A DNA stretch of 64,000 nucleotides, taken from the NCBI GenBank assembly GCA_023055505.1, contig JALIRH010000004.1:31191502-31255501 (forward strand). The letters are read 5' to 3'. Of this stretch, positions 24,885 to 37,019 are shown in pieces (the stretch's first letter is position 1; each line of letters starts with the position of its first letter). Made by a program: the position numbers and the translations under genes. This DNA comes from Callipepla californica brunnescens (lineage: Eukaryota; Chordata; Aves; Galliformes; Odontophoridae). Under the pieces are notes generated by a model. The model was not told where the DNA came from. It saw nothing but the letters and a program-made list of their open reading frames with translations, and made no database searches.

Positions 24885-25449
24885 ACATAGGTCACTTGAA
24901 AATGTATGCCTCCTATTTATTTCCATGGAAACTACAACAGCTACTAAGAGCAAAATAACACTACTTGATAGAGGAAATTCTCAGCTACAAAATGTTATTT
25001 TTCATCATAGTCACCACTATTAGCAGTGCATTTTCACCAGCAATGAACAAGAACCTGTTTGCCACACTTACAAAAGTGCATCAGTGGAGATGATACGCTG
25101 TTGCTGTCACCACTGCTGAAACACACCACTCCACCACCCACTGCCTTGCTGTGCTCACATTCCTTGTTTGATCTCCATAAACACTCAGCAAGTGTCAATG
25201 AATATCAATGAGTGCCCTTTTTTCCACATAGAATAATCCACTGCCACACCTTTTCTTCATCCGCACTTCCATGTCAGACAACAATCTGCCACGCTGCCCC
25301 TCTGCTGCCATCTGTCATAAGGCAACAACATGGAATGGAATACAGGTAGGAAGGCTCAGCCTCTACTGCCATTCCACCAGCAGCCATCTCTGATGTGCTG
25401 GGCCAACATAATAAAATAGGAAGTATAACTTACTGAGCAGCCTCCATAG
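24885..25449 (-). mobile_element. Mariner DNA transposon, internally deleted copy
   Basis: About 565 bases bounded by inverted repeats. The left end reads CATAGGTCACTTGAAAATG then TATGCCTCCTATTTATT. The right end, read on the minus strand, begins CTATGGAGGCTGCTCAG and reaches ACTTCCTATTTTATT. These match the mariner terminal repeat I know from chicken (Galluhop type). On the minus strand the interior carries a decayed start of the transposase, recognisable around the GACATGGAAGTGCGGATGAA segment. It then jumps to the C-terminal end of the gene and its 3' flank, so most of the catalytic core is missing. Frames contain stops. Such deleted copies were mobilised by transposase made elsewhere. Exact ends and the TA target duplication are uncertain by a few bases. 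Confidence 0.82.
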
Positions 25450-26250
25450 TTCATTGAAACTCACAATTTTACTTCACATATAGTAATAATCTCAAAAAAT
25501 AGATTATTTAAGGGTCATTTAGCATATTATCATTTGCCCCCACACTTAAGATACCAGTGAATCATGGATATTTGCAGCAGCAGCAACGTGTTCTTCAGCA
25601 TATCAAGTGTTCAGCTAACACTGTCTTAATGAGATAAAGAATATATAAACACATGTGAGGTACATCTTTATTATATCATGCCTGCCATTTTGCAGCCCTT
25701 GTTGTGACACCTGATAAAACAGCCTTTCCTTTGGCAGCTGTAGACACAGTGTCACAGGATCTTCCAATAGGTAGATATAAGAAATAAAGCAATAATTTTC
25801 AGAGAGACTTTTAACATACACTGGTTATGTAAGATCTAAGTGAAAGACATAATTTTCTACTGAGCATCAACTCTAATGTTGAAAATATTTTGCTTCTATT
25901 ACAAGCTAAATGATCTAATCTGTGTGTAAACCAAAAATTTATAGCTTTTTCTATTCGTGCTGTTCATAAAAAGCATGATTGTACAAGCAGATTATGTAGG
26001 TATTTATGTAAATTGGCATCAAAAGCATAGAGACACTGAAATAATAATATACAATAATATTATAAATCTCTCATGACTGCTTTTAAAAATGTCATGTTGT
26101 GAAAGAAACTGTGAAGTCTGAACCAAAAGTATTGGCCACATGAACTAACACAGTTACCCTTAACCAATAAATCTGTGCTAACTATTCATCTGCATGCCCT
26201 CAACAAACACAAAAGTACTCTAAATTAATGAGGGTGAGGCTCTTTGTTAC
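25450..26250. other. Unique DNA, no gene seen
   Basis: About 800 bases of AT-rich unique sequence between the mariner copy and the LTR. No repeat, splice or coding signal stands out. Confidence 0.5.
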
Positions 26251-26255
26251 TGAAG

Positions 26256-26821
26256 TGTCATGGTTTTATGATTTTTGGTATTGATATTCCACATCATAAA
26301 TCATGTAGTGCATTAAGAGTTGAAGAGTTAATGCTTCAGCTCTGTGGATCATCGAGTTATGGGTATACCTACCTCAGAAGAGAACAAGAGCTATGTTCCC
26401 CAGAGGACTTTGTGTTGCTTTATATTTTTGTGTTTTTTCTGCTCAGAGAGAAAGATAAAAACTGCTTGTGTGTCATGAGACATTCCCTTTCGGATTGACC
26501 CAGCAGTGGGTGCTCGCTGCCATCTCACCTTCAGCATTTAGTGTAAGACCTTTGGTTTATCAGACACTCTCTCTTGCTCATTTTATTTGATTTATTAGCC
26601 TTAGTTCCAATCATAATGTATTATATTGTGTTATTTTGCTTTCCGATATCTTATTTAGTAAATTAGCTTTCCTTCTCAGTTCATTACTGCTGTTTTGTTT
26701 TTAGGTCCACCTCCCTTTTCCCTTCCCCTTTCCCACTTCCCTTTTCCTGGGGTATGGGTCCATGGGTCCCCCACACTAATTGTCATGGAGCAGGGCCGAA
26801 CCAGCCCGTAAACTGTTGACA
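26256..26821 (+). mobile_element. Solo LTR of an endogenous retrovirus
   Basis: A complete 566-base long terminal repeat. It starts TGTCA (26256-26260) and ends TGACA (26817-26821), a perfect 5-bp terminal inverted repeat with the usual TG...CA ends. It is flanked by an exact 5-bp target duplication, TGAAG, at 26251-26255 and 26822-26826. The wording inside (GGGTATACCTACCTCAGAAG, AACAAGAGCTATGTTCCCC, GACATTCCCTTTCGGATTG) resembles LTRs I associate with galliform genomes. A GATAAAAAC box near 26454 could be the core promoter, and AGTAAA near 26657 may be a variant poly(A) signal. A pyrimidine-rich run lies at about 26701-26746. No viral genes are present: recombination between the two LTRs of a provirus removed the interior. 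The 5-bp duplication fits ERVL-like or some class I elements. Confidence 0.88.
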
Positions 26822-28469
26822 TGAAGGCCCAGCTAATCCAAATAATCTGACATCTTCCATATGCCAAATAAGGCATTCATGTTGAGCCTGAGCTAAGAGC
26901 AAACGCTCCATAGAGTCAGGCAATTTTTGAACATGATTTCAGTTTCTAAGATTAGATCCTGTATACTCCTTTCTGAGATGCACAGATGACAGTATATAAT
27001 TTCAAATGAGTTTTTGGGTTGGGTTTTTTTGTTTTGGTTTGGGTTTTTTTGCATCTTATTTGGTCCTGATCTTTAATGCTGCATTCTTTATTCAGGATGA
27101 TTAAAAGAAGACAAAGGATGAAAGAATTTTCTTCTTCCAATTTCCTTTCTCTTCTTATACACATTTCATGAGTATCCCCTGTGTTGACACTGCTAGTTGT
27201 TCCATTGCATTCTCAAAGACTCCAAGACCTTCTCAGTTTCTTTTATGACTGGTTCATTCTTCCTGAAAACTAGGATGTGTCTTCATTGACAAAAGTAGTC
27301 CTGCTTCGTTTCTTTCAGTAAATCGCTTACGTTAGACACCTAAACTTTACTACATTCACAGAGGAACTGTGGCCTGCTTCATTGGATGATTGCTAAGGCC
27401 AAGTGGTGTTCACATTTTAGACGTACACTTTTGTCTGGTGAAATGCAGGATTAAAAAGGTGTGCTCTACATTTGCCAGCAACATCCCATCAGTGTCAGAA
27501 TTGCATTCAGTACAGATAACCCCTCTTTTAGAAGAGAAAATAAAGTAAGTACCCATTTTATTGTATAACATTAAACGATTATAGCACTTCATCAAGGAGT
27601 GGGAGACTTCAGCTTGATTCCTTCTTCAGCTTGAAAAGACTTGAAAGTACATCTTCAGCCTCACAGCAAATTGTTCATCCTCTCTCCACAAAATAGGCTG
27701 AAGTGAAGCACTCTCTATCCTGTCTTCTGAAGTGAGGCCACTACATATGAAGTAGCATAGAATTCCTAGCACCAAAGTGAAAGAAGAAATTAAACTCTGT
27801 AGTCAAGTGACAATTTCATGCCTCTGGAAAAACTTGCCAGTTGTGAGACATGTTCTCAATTCCATGTCACTTTATGCATTGCATTTAGTGATGTCCTGAT
27901 GCTGGGGTATCTCTAGGAGATATCTAGGGGAAAAGAGAGGTGGTCTGAGCTGGCCATTTAATTTGGCAGTTGAGATGGGCATAAAGCAGTGAAACAAAGG
28001 GTTAATGCAAGTACACATAATTCAGCTGTCTATGACTTCTTAAAATTAATTAACTTGATCAGTTGCCTTCTTACTAAAACAAAACTAAAAGTACAACTTT
28101 TAGTATGAATCTTTCATAGGTGTTACAATTTGTTGCAGAAACAGATGGCCAAATAGACCAAATACGTAAGTTATGTTACTTAATGTGATTAATTACTGCA
28201 AACACATTTTTTCAATTTGATAGGTTCCAAATTGCTCATACAGAGCTATGTTTAGGCTGTCCAGGAATGCTTACTCATCTGTGTGAGAAGAAAACTGAGT
28301 TATTCATTCAGTTCTATTCAATTTTACACATTTCTTTTGTTTCTTTTAAACAGGTATCTGTTACCATCAGAAAACAGAGAAAAGATTAACAAGTTTTTGT
28401 GGTATGTACAGGAAGCTATACTGCTCCTTTAAAAAAAAGTATCATATCTGAGCTATACAATACCATTCA
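26822..28469. other. Unique DNA, no gene seen
   Basis: AT-rich unique sequence. A G/T-only run of about 40 bases (27011-27050) contains GGGTT and GGTTTGGG words but is not a telomere repeat. A short exon-like segment at 27479-27544 is listed separately. Confidence 0.5.
27479..27544 (+). other. Weak exon-like segment
   Basis: A 66-base segment between an AG (27477-27478, after CTCTACATTTGCC) and a consensus donor GTAAGT (27545-27550). Two of the three plus-strand frames are open across it: QHPISVRIAFSTDNPSFRRE and NIPSVSELHSVQITPLLEE. The pyrimidine tract is weak. At 22 codons an open frame carries almost no evidence, so the perfect donor is the main point in its favour. Confidence 0.08.
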
Positions 28470-29012
28470 CATAGAATTACAGAATCACCAAGGTTGGATT
28501 ATCCAGTCCAAATGTCCACCTGTCACCAATCATTCTCTCTAAGCCATGTTCCTCAACACAATGTCTAAATGTTCCTTGAGTACCTCCAGGGTCAGTGACT
28601 CCACCACTTCCCTGGGCAGCCCATTCCTGCATCTGACCACTCTTTCAGAGAAGTGTTTCCTAAAATTCAGCCTGAATTTCCCCTGGAACAACTTAAAGCT
28701 ATTCCCTCTCATCCTATCACTGGTTACACAAGAGAAGAGGCTGAACTCCAACTTATTACAACTTTCCTTCACATAGTTACAGAAAGAAATATGGTCTCCT
28801 CTGAGCCTCCTCTTCTCCAGACTGAACAATCCCAACTCCCTCAGTCATTCCTCACGAGTTCTGTGCTCCAGACCCCTCACAGCTTCATTATCCTTCTCTG
28901 AACATGCTCCAGGGCCTCAATGTCTTTCTTGCAGTGAGGGGTGCAAAACTGAACACAGTATTTGAGGTGCGGTCTCACTAGTGCTGAGTACAGAGGGATA
29001 AGTCCCACCACA
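28470..29012 (-). mobile_element. CR1 LINE, 5'-truncated copy
   Basis: CR1 fragment on the minus strand, 3' end at the left (CATAGAATTACAGAATCACC). The minus strand keeps an unbroken 98-codon frame (28835-28539) for the end of the reverse-transcriptase ORF. It begins [15 protein letters not shown], a standard CR1 ORF2 motif, and later reads [15 protein letters not shown] then LKEHLD, the usual C-terminal segment. Further left are the 3'-UTR words GGTTGGATTATCCAGTCC. The right boundary, in GAGTACAGAGGGATAAGTC, marks where reverse transcription stopped. Although one frame is open, the catalytic domains are absent, so this is an inactive fragment. Frames on the plus strand here are shadows. Confidence 0.93.
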
Positions 29013-29176
29013 ATAACCTAGTTTGTTCTGCACTGGATTTTTGAGTTTCAAAGGCTTTCCAAATTGGATTTTTTTCTTGAAGGGACAAAAGATAGCATAA
29101 ATATTTACAGAAAGTAAGAAAATAAGATATTGTTTATTCTTCTTAGACTTATTTTAATAGTTTGTATTTAAAAAAG
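29013..29176. other. Short unique spacer between opposed CR1 copies
   Basis: About 165 bases of AT-rich unique DNA separating the truncated 5' ends of two CR1 copies in opposite orientation. Confidence 0.55.
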
Positions 29177-29742
29177 TTCCCGCAGAAAAGTAAAGGGAGA
29201 TGATCCTTTTCCTCTAATCTGAACTGATGAGATCATACTTGGAGCTTTGGACTCCCAGTACATGAGAGACACATAAAAACTGAAGTCCAGCAAAGGGATA
29301 CCAGGATGATTAGGGGCTGGATTATATGTTGTGTGAGAAAATGCTGGCAGAGCTGGAACTGTTAATGCTGGAAAAGAGAAAGCACAGACAGGATTTTATC
29401 ATGTGTATAAATAACTTAGAGGAGGAGTGAAGAAGGCAGAACCAGACTCTTCTCAGTGCTGCACAGTGAATTGACAAGAGGCAATGGGTAAAAACAGAAA
29501 CACAGGATATTCCACTGAAACGTAAGAAAAAATATGTTTTTCTCTTGAGGATTCCATCTGGAACAGGTACTCGAAAACACTGTGGATTCTACTTTCTTGG
29601 GAGACAATGAAAGCCTGACTGGGCACTTCCTTGAGCCATCTGCTCCTGCTGATACTACTCTGAGCAATGGAGTTGGCCTGAACGAACTCCAGAGGACCCT
29701 TCTAATCTCAGCAATTCAGTGATTCTGTGAATCTGTGATAAG
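29177..29742 (+). mobile_element. Old CR1 LINE, 5'-truncated copy
   Basis: CR1 fragment on the plus strand, clearly more diverged than its neighbour. Landmarks in order are GGAGATGATCC, the ACTTGGAGC and GACTCCCAGTACATGAG region (late ORF2), GATACCAGGATGATTAGGGG, and the 3'-UTR words GGCCTGAACGAACTCCAGAGG. It ends with decayed terminal repeats GTGATTCTGTGAATCTGTGAT. Stops and indels break every frame. It covers much of the same part of CR1 as the copy at 28470-29012 but in the opposite direction, so the pair forms a large imperfect inverted repeat. Confidence 0.8.
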
Positions 29743-31260
29743 AAATATCTTTCTTGCAATTTTATTTCTGAACTACTTCTGAAAGGTGCTGGCTGACTGC
29801 AATTCTGAACTAAAGAAAGACCTACAGCCAGGTTTATTAGCACTTGCCATTTTCTTGAAGACATGTCTCTCCTGATCAATAGAGCAGCTTCGACTGTCCT
29901 GAACAACCCAGAAATTTGCAACATTGACAGTGAACAAATCCCAGAAAATAATTGCTTTGGAAGAAACATTTGTGTTTCCTCTGAGGGAAAGCTATCAGAG
30001 GAATAGCAATGACCTGCAGTAAAAAGGGGACTGGATCAATGGTTCACATTTGCAACATAACGAGTTTCTCCTGTGTATGGCAAATGTCACCTCTACGGTG
30101 CAGTTCCAGTATATGAGTAGATGGAAAGGGGTGGAGAAGAACACTCCTTCTCTAGGCTTAGGCTGCATGACCTCCTCAGAAATTGGGAAAATGTAATAAA
30201 TTTAAGGTGATTGCAGTATAATAATAATAGAAAGCTGAAAAACACTCTTAAGAGTACAGTAAATTTAAGGCATAATTTTCATAAGCCTCATTTTCAGAAA
30301 TGCATTCTGGGAATTATATAAAAAGACAACCATCTGCCTTATTGTTTTGTGTTGTCATGGATCACCATTTTTGATGGTTCTGGATGAGGCATACTGCAGG
30401 CTGCCTGTATTCTTGCTTTTCAAGAAAACAAGTCTGCTGATGCCAAAAATGAGGGACTTGAGTTCCATGGAGTTTCACGAGATTAATTTTTAACCCAGTT
30501 CTGAAAGAAAATAATATGGGTGGTTTTTACCTATCCAAACAATTTTTTTTCTCTGAAATTGTGCAAGTTATAAAGCCTTTACATATAGCAGCAACACTGC
30601 AATGCAGATTTGCCTTTTCCTTGCTCCCCTAAAATGTCGATAACATGGGCTACTTTTGCTCTGAACAAAAGAACACTGGTTTAAGACACTGTCCCATTGG
30701 TCACCAGCTTCTCTTTTGTGACTGAATACCTTGCAGAAAGGAACCTGGATGACAGCATGGGCTTGGAAATGATATTACAATATAGTTAGCGGGAACAATG
30801 TCATATTTATTTTATAGAATTTCTCTCTCCCTTCTTCAGTACCGTTTCTTCCCTTTCTAAACATAGGTAGTACTTGACATGGAAACATGATGTACTTTAT
30901 TCTCATCTAGAAACACTTGTTACAATACTATGACACTATAATTAATTTTTCTGTTCAAATTCAAGAAGATTTACAACCCAAAGAAGCACACTCAAATGAA
31001 CCCTCATTCATTTGTATGTAGTCCCATAAAAGTTCAAGAACAAACATGGAATGAAAAAAGTGGCTTCTGACCCCAGAATCTTGCAGCCTGAAATACAAGA
31101 AAGCAGATATGTATTCAAGTAGACTGAGGGGCAAGGAAAGAATAAAAAAACAATTTTGATAAAAATGTTCTGAAGTTTAGCACAGAGGCAGCTCATCTAT
31201 GTAAATTGTTGCACAAATACTTTAAAAGAACATTTATGGATAATGTATGTGCTTTTCAAG

Positions 31261-31405
31261 GACCTCTTGCACTCAGTAGAGCAGCCCAGAAAGCTGATGT
31301 ATGAAAAGTCTGGAAACTACAACAGAGGAGGAATGAAAGGTATGGATGGACCAAAGTTATTGTATTCATTTGTCCTTGGCCACTCAGCTTTCTCAGCATA
31401 CCCAG
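31261..31405 (+). other. Candidate 145-nt exon-like segment, unproven
   Basis: Bounded on the left by TGTGCTTTTCAAG (AG at 31259-31260) and on the right by CAG followed by GTGAGA (31406-31411), a good donor. One frame is open across the whole segment and beyond. It reads DLLHSVEQPRKLMYEK, then SGNYNRGGMKGMDG, then PKLLYSFVLGHSAFSAYP. Composition is mixed and not dominated by AT-rich codons. The same frame starts with an ATG at 31243 and runs to 31500, so it could also be a plain 85-codon open frame. The acceptor is weak (AAG, short pyrimidine tract) and I do not recognise the peptide. Confidence 0.12.
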
Positions 31406-32654
31406 GTGAGACCCAGTTTGGAACAGAAAAGTCAAGTCTTAATTTTCCTAATTCATTTTGTACTTCAGGACTTATCAGTTATCCTCTCTTGTTTTCCTGA
31501 GTCCAAATTTTAGAAGCTTGAAGCTGGAGGAAATAGGAGAATAGTTTCTACTGTTATTTCCTGAGATAAAACTCAGCCAAAAATGTAAGAGATGTGAAAA
31601 CAGTGAACTTTAGATGCTGATTAATGATCCCAAGCACAGAGCAGATTAGGTGTTTTGTACCAGACCACTGGGTTTCCCATTAAATAATCTTTAAGGCAGA
31701 TTGTTTGGTGTTATGTCAAAGCACAACACCCTTCCCTTATCTGACTGAGCAAGGCATCACTTGATATGAGAGACAGATGAGCTGGAAATAATCCTCTTAA
31801 AACGGTATACAGTTGGGGCTGGATTCCATGATACACCCCTGAGGAGACTGCAACAAGAGACACACAAGAAGTCTTCCAATTCTTGATGAGCTCAACAGAA
31901 TCTCTTGGAGCTGCTAGCAGATACAGCCACTCTCATAACCTCTGGGCAAAACACATTCCCATAAAGGCTTCACCGAATAGATGGTACACCTCAGTTTCTT
32001 AAAATCCAACATCCCTCTAGGATTATAGTCTGTTTTCATCTTGCTATGCCTCTTCTATATTTTTACCACAACACATTATTCAGAGTCCCTGTCTACGTAC
32101 TTCCATCAGTCCATTGTTCATTAAATGAGTCAGGAACATGGAGAGCTTTGATCAGCTCTCAAACAACAACAGGAACATTTCTCACTAATATTTTCCCTCA
32201 GGATTGCCATAACTGCATAGACAAACCAGTCACCATGCAAACAAGTGAGCAATTAATCACTTTTTGCTTTAACAGTCCACAAAAACTGATCTTGTTTTAA
32301 TTTTTTGTTAACACTAAAGTTGACAAAGATGTGGTATTACAGAAGTAAAATGGAAGTGGACAATTTAAGCATGATTCTAAACATGTATAATGCAATAGAT
32401 TCTATTCTGTGCATCTTGGAAAATCAGATTCCTAGTATTTATTTCATGCACTTATTGTTGAGATTTTGAAGACAAAGTGAATACTGCAGCACAACATATA
32501 TTTCTAGCAGCTACCTTTGAGGTAGTTTGTTGAGGATAGCGGTAGCTCATTGCAAGTTAATCTTTCCTACTTTTCAGACAAATTTTTCGGCCTGAAGTTT
32601 TTCTACATGGTTCTATCATGCTAAACAGTTCCAGGCTAATGATACGTTAATTTT

Positions 32655-32700
32655 AATTATTTGTCATAGGATTCTTTAATTATTTGTATAGGATTCTTTA
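32655..32700. repeat. Tandem duplication of a 23-bp unit
   Basis: Two adjacent near-identical units. The first is AATTATTTGTCATAGGATTC plus TTT (32655-32677), and the second lacks one C and has one extra A at the end (32678-32700). This is a simple local duplication, probably slippage. Confidence 0.9.
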
Positions 32701-35700
32701 GTGTCAATAACATAATTGAGTTCACTCTGTGAGGTCTCTACCAGTAGGATGCCAATTTGACTCTTCTTCTCAGCTGCCTGTTTTCCTGAAGCTAGAAGGA
32801 ATTGCTGAGACCTCTATATCTCTGTTATGTTTGGAGAAAGTGGCTAGCATATTCAAACATTACTGAAGGAGATAGAGAATGACAAATTGAAAGATACTGG
32901 GACAGAGATGATGCAATCCCATTACCTTAACTTCCCTTGGAAGTCAAGCTGTTGTGGAAGAAAATTCAGATCCACATTCATAGCAGTACTTAATACCCAT
33001 CTGTTCTAGCCCTTGCTTAATGTGACTTTGCTTCTCAGGACTAGTTAATAAAAGCAGTATCTCAAAGGAGTGTTTCATGTCCTCATTGCTAAGGAGGCAT
33101 AGTCTTTTATTCAAGAATCAAAATTCTCTATTTTTTTTTTAATGCCTAATTAAAAGTTTATCTTTTAAGTCAGTTCATTTAAACTGTCTCCACACACAAT
33201 GTATTTATATTCCAGTTATGGATCTGATGACATTACAACATGGAAATCACACTTAGTGAGATTCTATAGAACAGTTCTGCAAATTTTCTTATAAAAGTTA
33301 CAGTGAATACTGCATTGTATAGTGAAGCAGGTTGAACATACTTCTTGCATGTTATTGATTGAATACCACCACGGCATTGAACGTAGTAGAAAAATAGTTC
33401 ACCAGTGTGATACTTTGTTTAAGAGCTGATAGTGTTCATGTCCGCTAGAAAAACTTTTTGCATAATACTGCTCAAGTCAGGCCTCATAAAAGATTCAGGC
33501 ACCTCGCTATTATGGCAGATGTTCACACTTACACATGTGACTCCACTTCTGGGCTTAGGAGAATGTGTTAGTGAAGGATCACTTCCTTGAAGATCTTTGA
33601 GCTCTCCTGACAGGATCGCAGCCCACCCAGGGAATTCTACTAGGGCTGCAGCACTCAGGTTTCCAGTGCCTAGTCCTTCAGTGAGAAACAAAATCACATA
33701 ATTTGGTGTTCAAGCAGGTGAAATGATGCCTCACCAAGACAAGTCAAAGACCAGCATGCTGAGCTGGAAGATGCACTGCTAGCAAACAGGGAAAGCGAAG
33801 AGGGAAAAAAAATCTGCAATCCAACCCTTTCTAAAAACTACACTTCAAAACTGGGGCTGTGGGTAAACACTCCATCTGTTTAGCATCCACATCCACCCCA
33901 GAGACCAGACATCTAAAAATGTCTTCAAAGAACTTAGTTCTTGCATCTCTCTCATGCTTTTCCTTGTAAAGTGCAGACTGCATAGGAAAGGAGGGGGAAA
34001 GGTAGTTAGAGAGTTAATTAGATACATTACTGAGTTACAAAATACAACATATTGCAAGATGCCACATTCTTGCAAGGTCTCATCATTACTGTTTAACTTG
34101 CATTCATCAAACATTTTGCAATCTGCATCTAATAGATTTTTGGGAAGGTAATTTTAAGAATTCTAATAACCAAAAGTTTTACAGCTAAAATCAGAAAACA
34201 TTAGCATGTGATCTTTTTGAGGTTTGTCCAGACAGGTGGCTCAGCACCAGACAGTTGTTAGCTCATTCACCTCTTTCCCAGTGGGATGGGAAAGATAATT
34301 AAAAAAAAAAAAAAAGAAAAAAAACCCTCCTCCAAATAAATAAATGAATAAAAAATAGAATTTGTGGGTTGAGATTAAACTATTTACTAAGATAGAGAAA
34401 AGGAAAAGGATAATAATTATGACAGATATATATAAATGTATGTGAATGCATAAAACAAGTGATGCACAAGCAATTGCTCACCACCCCTGGACTGATGCCC
34501 AGCAAACTCCTGAGCAGCAGAAGAGGGCAACATGAATTCCCACCCCCTTCAGAACTCCTTTCATATGATGTCTTATGGTATGGAATACCCCTTTGGCCAG
34601 TTTAAATCAGCTGTCCTAATTCTATTCCCTTCCAGCTCCTTGAGCTCTTTTCTGTGAATGGCTTTGGCCCTATACATCAGTGCTTAGCAGCAACTGTAAA
34701 TACTGGTGTGCTATCAACAGTGTTTTTCTCCTAGAACCAAAACAGCATCGTGCCACACACTCTAAAGAAAACAGCTGAAACTAAGACAGACCAGGATATA
34801 AAAACTGATATTGGAAGTTCAATTGTGAAAAGTATGTTCCCTTTCTTTTAAGTGAATTATCTGTTGTGTATGTAGACTCTTTCCTGCCTTTTTCTTGCCT
34901 GTTAGCTGTTGTTCTGATGATCACAAAGTTTAGTTTTACACTGAACGTCCTATAATATATACATGGGGATCTGTGGATCACTTTTCTCCTTTGTGTTTCA
35001 TGGAGAGTGGAAAATCTTTTTGTTTCAATTAATAGCAAGTCATTATTTTCTTTGTTGATACACATTGATATTGCAATTGAACAAAACAGCATTAGAACAA
35101 AAAACAGTAACAAATGAACACTATAAAAGCCTGAATTAAAATAAAAAGTATCAAGATTGATGACTAAGACAATACATAAAAGCATTTGTGGTTTTGCCCT
35201 CTCAGAGGTCTTGCTGCTAAATCCTGACTGTCAGCAATTCTGTCCCCATGGGCTTTTCTCAGGCTGTTGGCCTTCTCACCTGTGTTACCCTGGATACACT
35301 GTATTTGAATCTTTTTTTTAGACTGCTTGTAAAATATAGTAAAGAGTGTTGCATGGTTTTCTCCATTTGCTTTGCAAATATAAAAATATGCAATTTTATG
35401 CTTTTTCTTTGCTTCATTTCTTTTCAGTTGCGAGGCTTTTACTGATGGTGAAGATACTTGCTGCATGGATTTCCATGACAGAGATACAATATGAAAAGCC
35501 CCTACCTCATTTCTCCTTTCTTCTAGTAATCTCCCACATTCATGTTGATAGTGTATACAAAATGCCAAAATTTGGTAAAACATCTCCACCTATCCCTATA
35601 ACTAGGGTAAATTATCCTGGCATACTTCACTCTTAAAAAAAATTTACTGTAAGAAAAAAGAGCATCTCTGAACTTGCTTTTCACACTAGTTCTGTACTAG

Positions 35701-37019
35701 CAAGGAGGCATCACAACCTTGTAAAACCTGAACATACGTAAGCAACTTCTTGAATGTTTTCAGGAAGTATTTTTTAGTTAGTGGTGACAGCTAATGGATC
35801 CTCAATTTCTTATACGGTTCCCTCTATGCTAGGTTTTCAAAAGGTCATGCAGGATATATAGTTAAAAATATAAATATAGCCAAATAGGAATAAGTATAAA
35901 ATTACATTTAGCATGTCATGTCAAATATGAAAGGCACTCTGTGACACATCCTAGTAAGGAACAAATTTCATATAAAAGGCAAAGATTATGAAAACTAAAT
36001 GAGTTTACAACAAAGTTGGATTGCATCACTTGGTGTTTGAAAAGCTGTTAACTCCTTTGCTCTCCAAATATATGACTAGGATGTGCTGTTCCCACTTTTG
36101 CAGAATTTTGGCCAAAAGCAGGGAAAATTCTTCACAGTTTATCATCATGGCACTTAGCAGTACACTCACTAACCCAGAAAAAAGGCAGTACAGAGAGAAT
36201 AGAAAATAGCAACACTTGAGACAATTAGGCTAAAGTTAGAAAATCAAGTTGTTCTTGAGTAGCATTATGAAAAAGAAAAAAAAGGATGCCCTAATTCTCA
36301 GCCACTCTCGAGCATATGAGAAAGATTATGTGTATCCCACTAAAAAAGTCACAACTTTCCATAAAACTCTTCACCACACCTTGAACTGCAAGCTTTATAG
36401 TCCCATTACTATTGACAGTCATTGGATATGATGCAATGCTCTCTCAAAGATTTCCAACATATGGACTGTTCATCTTCAGTAACATCTGCAAAAGACAGAC
36501 ATACACTTTAACTGTGTGACTGCCAGACTTGTGACAAGCAGTAACCTTTAGTCTCATTAAGTGACTTCTTCAAAGATAAGCTTTTTTATTGTGCTAAGAG
36601 AAAATTAGATACAGGGAAACAAGATGAATCTGTAACTGCCATGAAGATCTAGAAAAGAAATGTTATTAGAAATAAGGAGAAGCAATTAAAACAGGCACAA
36701 GAGTTTCTCAGGAAACACAACCATGTGTTTTGCTACCTATCTAGTCTACTAATTTAGATCACAAACTAAATAATTATCTTATAATACATTGTTCAAATAT
36801 TGTCATTACCCAGAAAGCACAAATATGCAGTGTTCTTTTGAAGTTAATTTGTTGATGGCATTACCAGATGAGTAAAACACATGCACATCAGGTGAGTACA
36901 CCAAACTGAAGTACAAAATGAAAAGAACACTAAAACAAGGGCAGTGTGGTGATTTCAGTCTTAATTCAGAGAGGTCTGGGAGGACATTAGAATGTTCTGA
37001 ATACAACTTCTTTAAGAAG

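Noticed and set aside
26244..26498. 84-codon frame over the LTR
   Set aside because: It lies inside a non-coding LTR and crosses its left boundary. It is not a viral or host gene.
27011..27050. G/T-only tract with GGGTT words, possibly telomere-like or G-quadruplex
   Set aside because: It has no regular TTAGGG unit and only three GGG runs with long uneven T loops. It is better described as low complexity.
35164..35589. Longest open frame of the window (about 140 codons, minus strand) and the adjoining 134-codon frame at 34781-35185
   Set aside because: The length is near the chance maximum for 64 kb of AT-rich DNA in six frames. The translation is rich in Lys, Phe and Ile, starts on GTG or an internal ATG, and matches no family I know.
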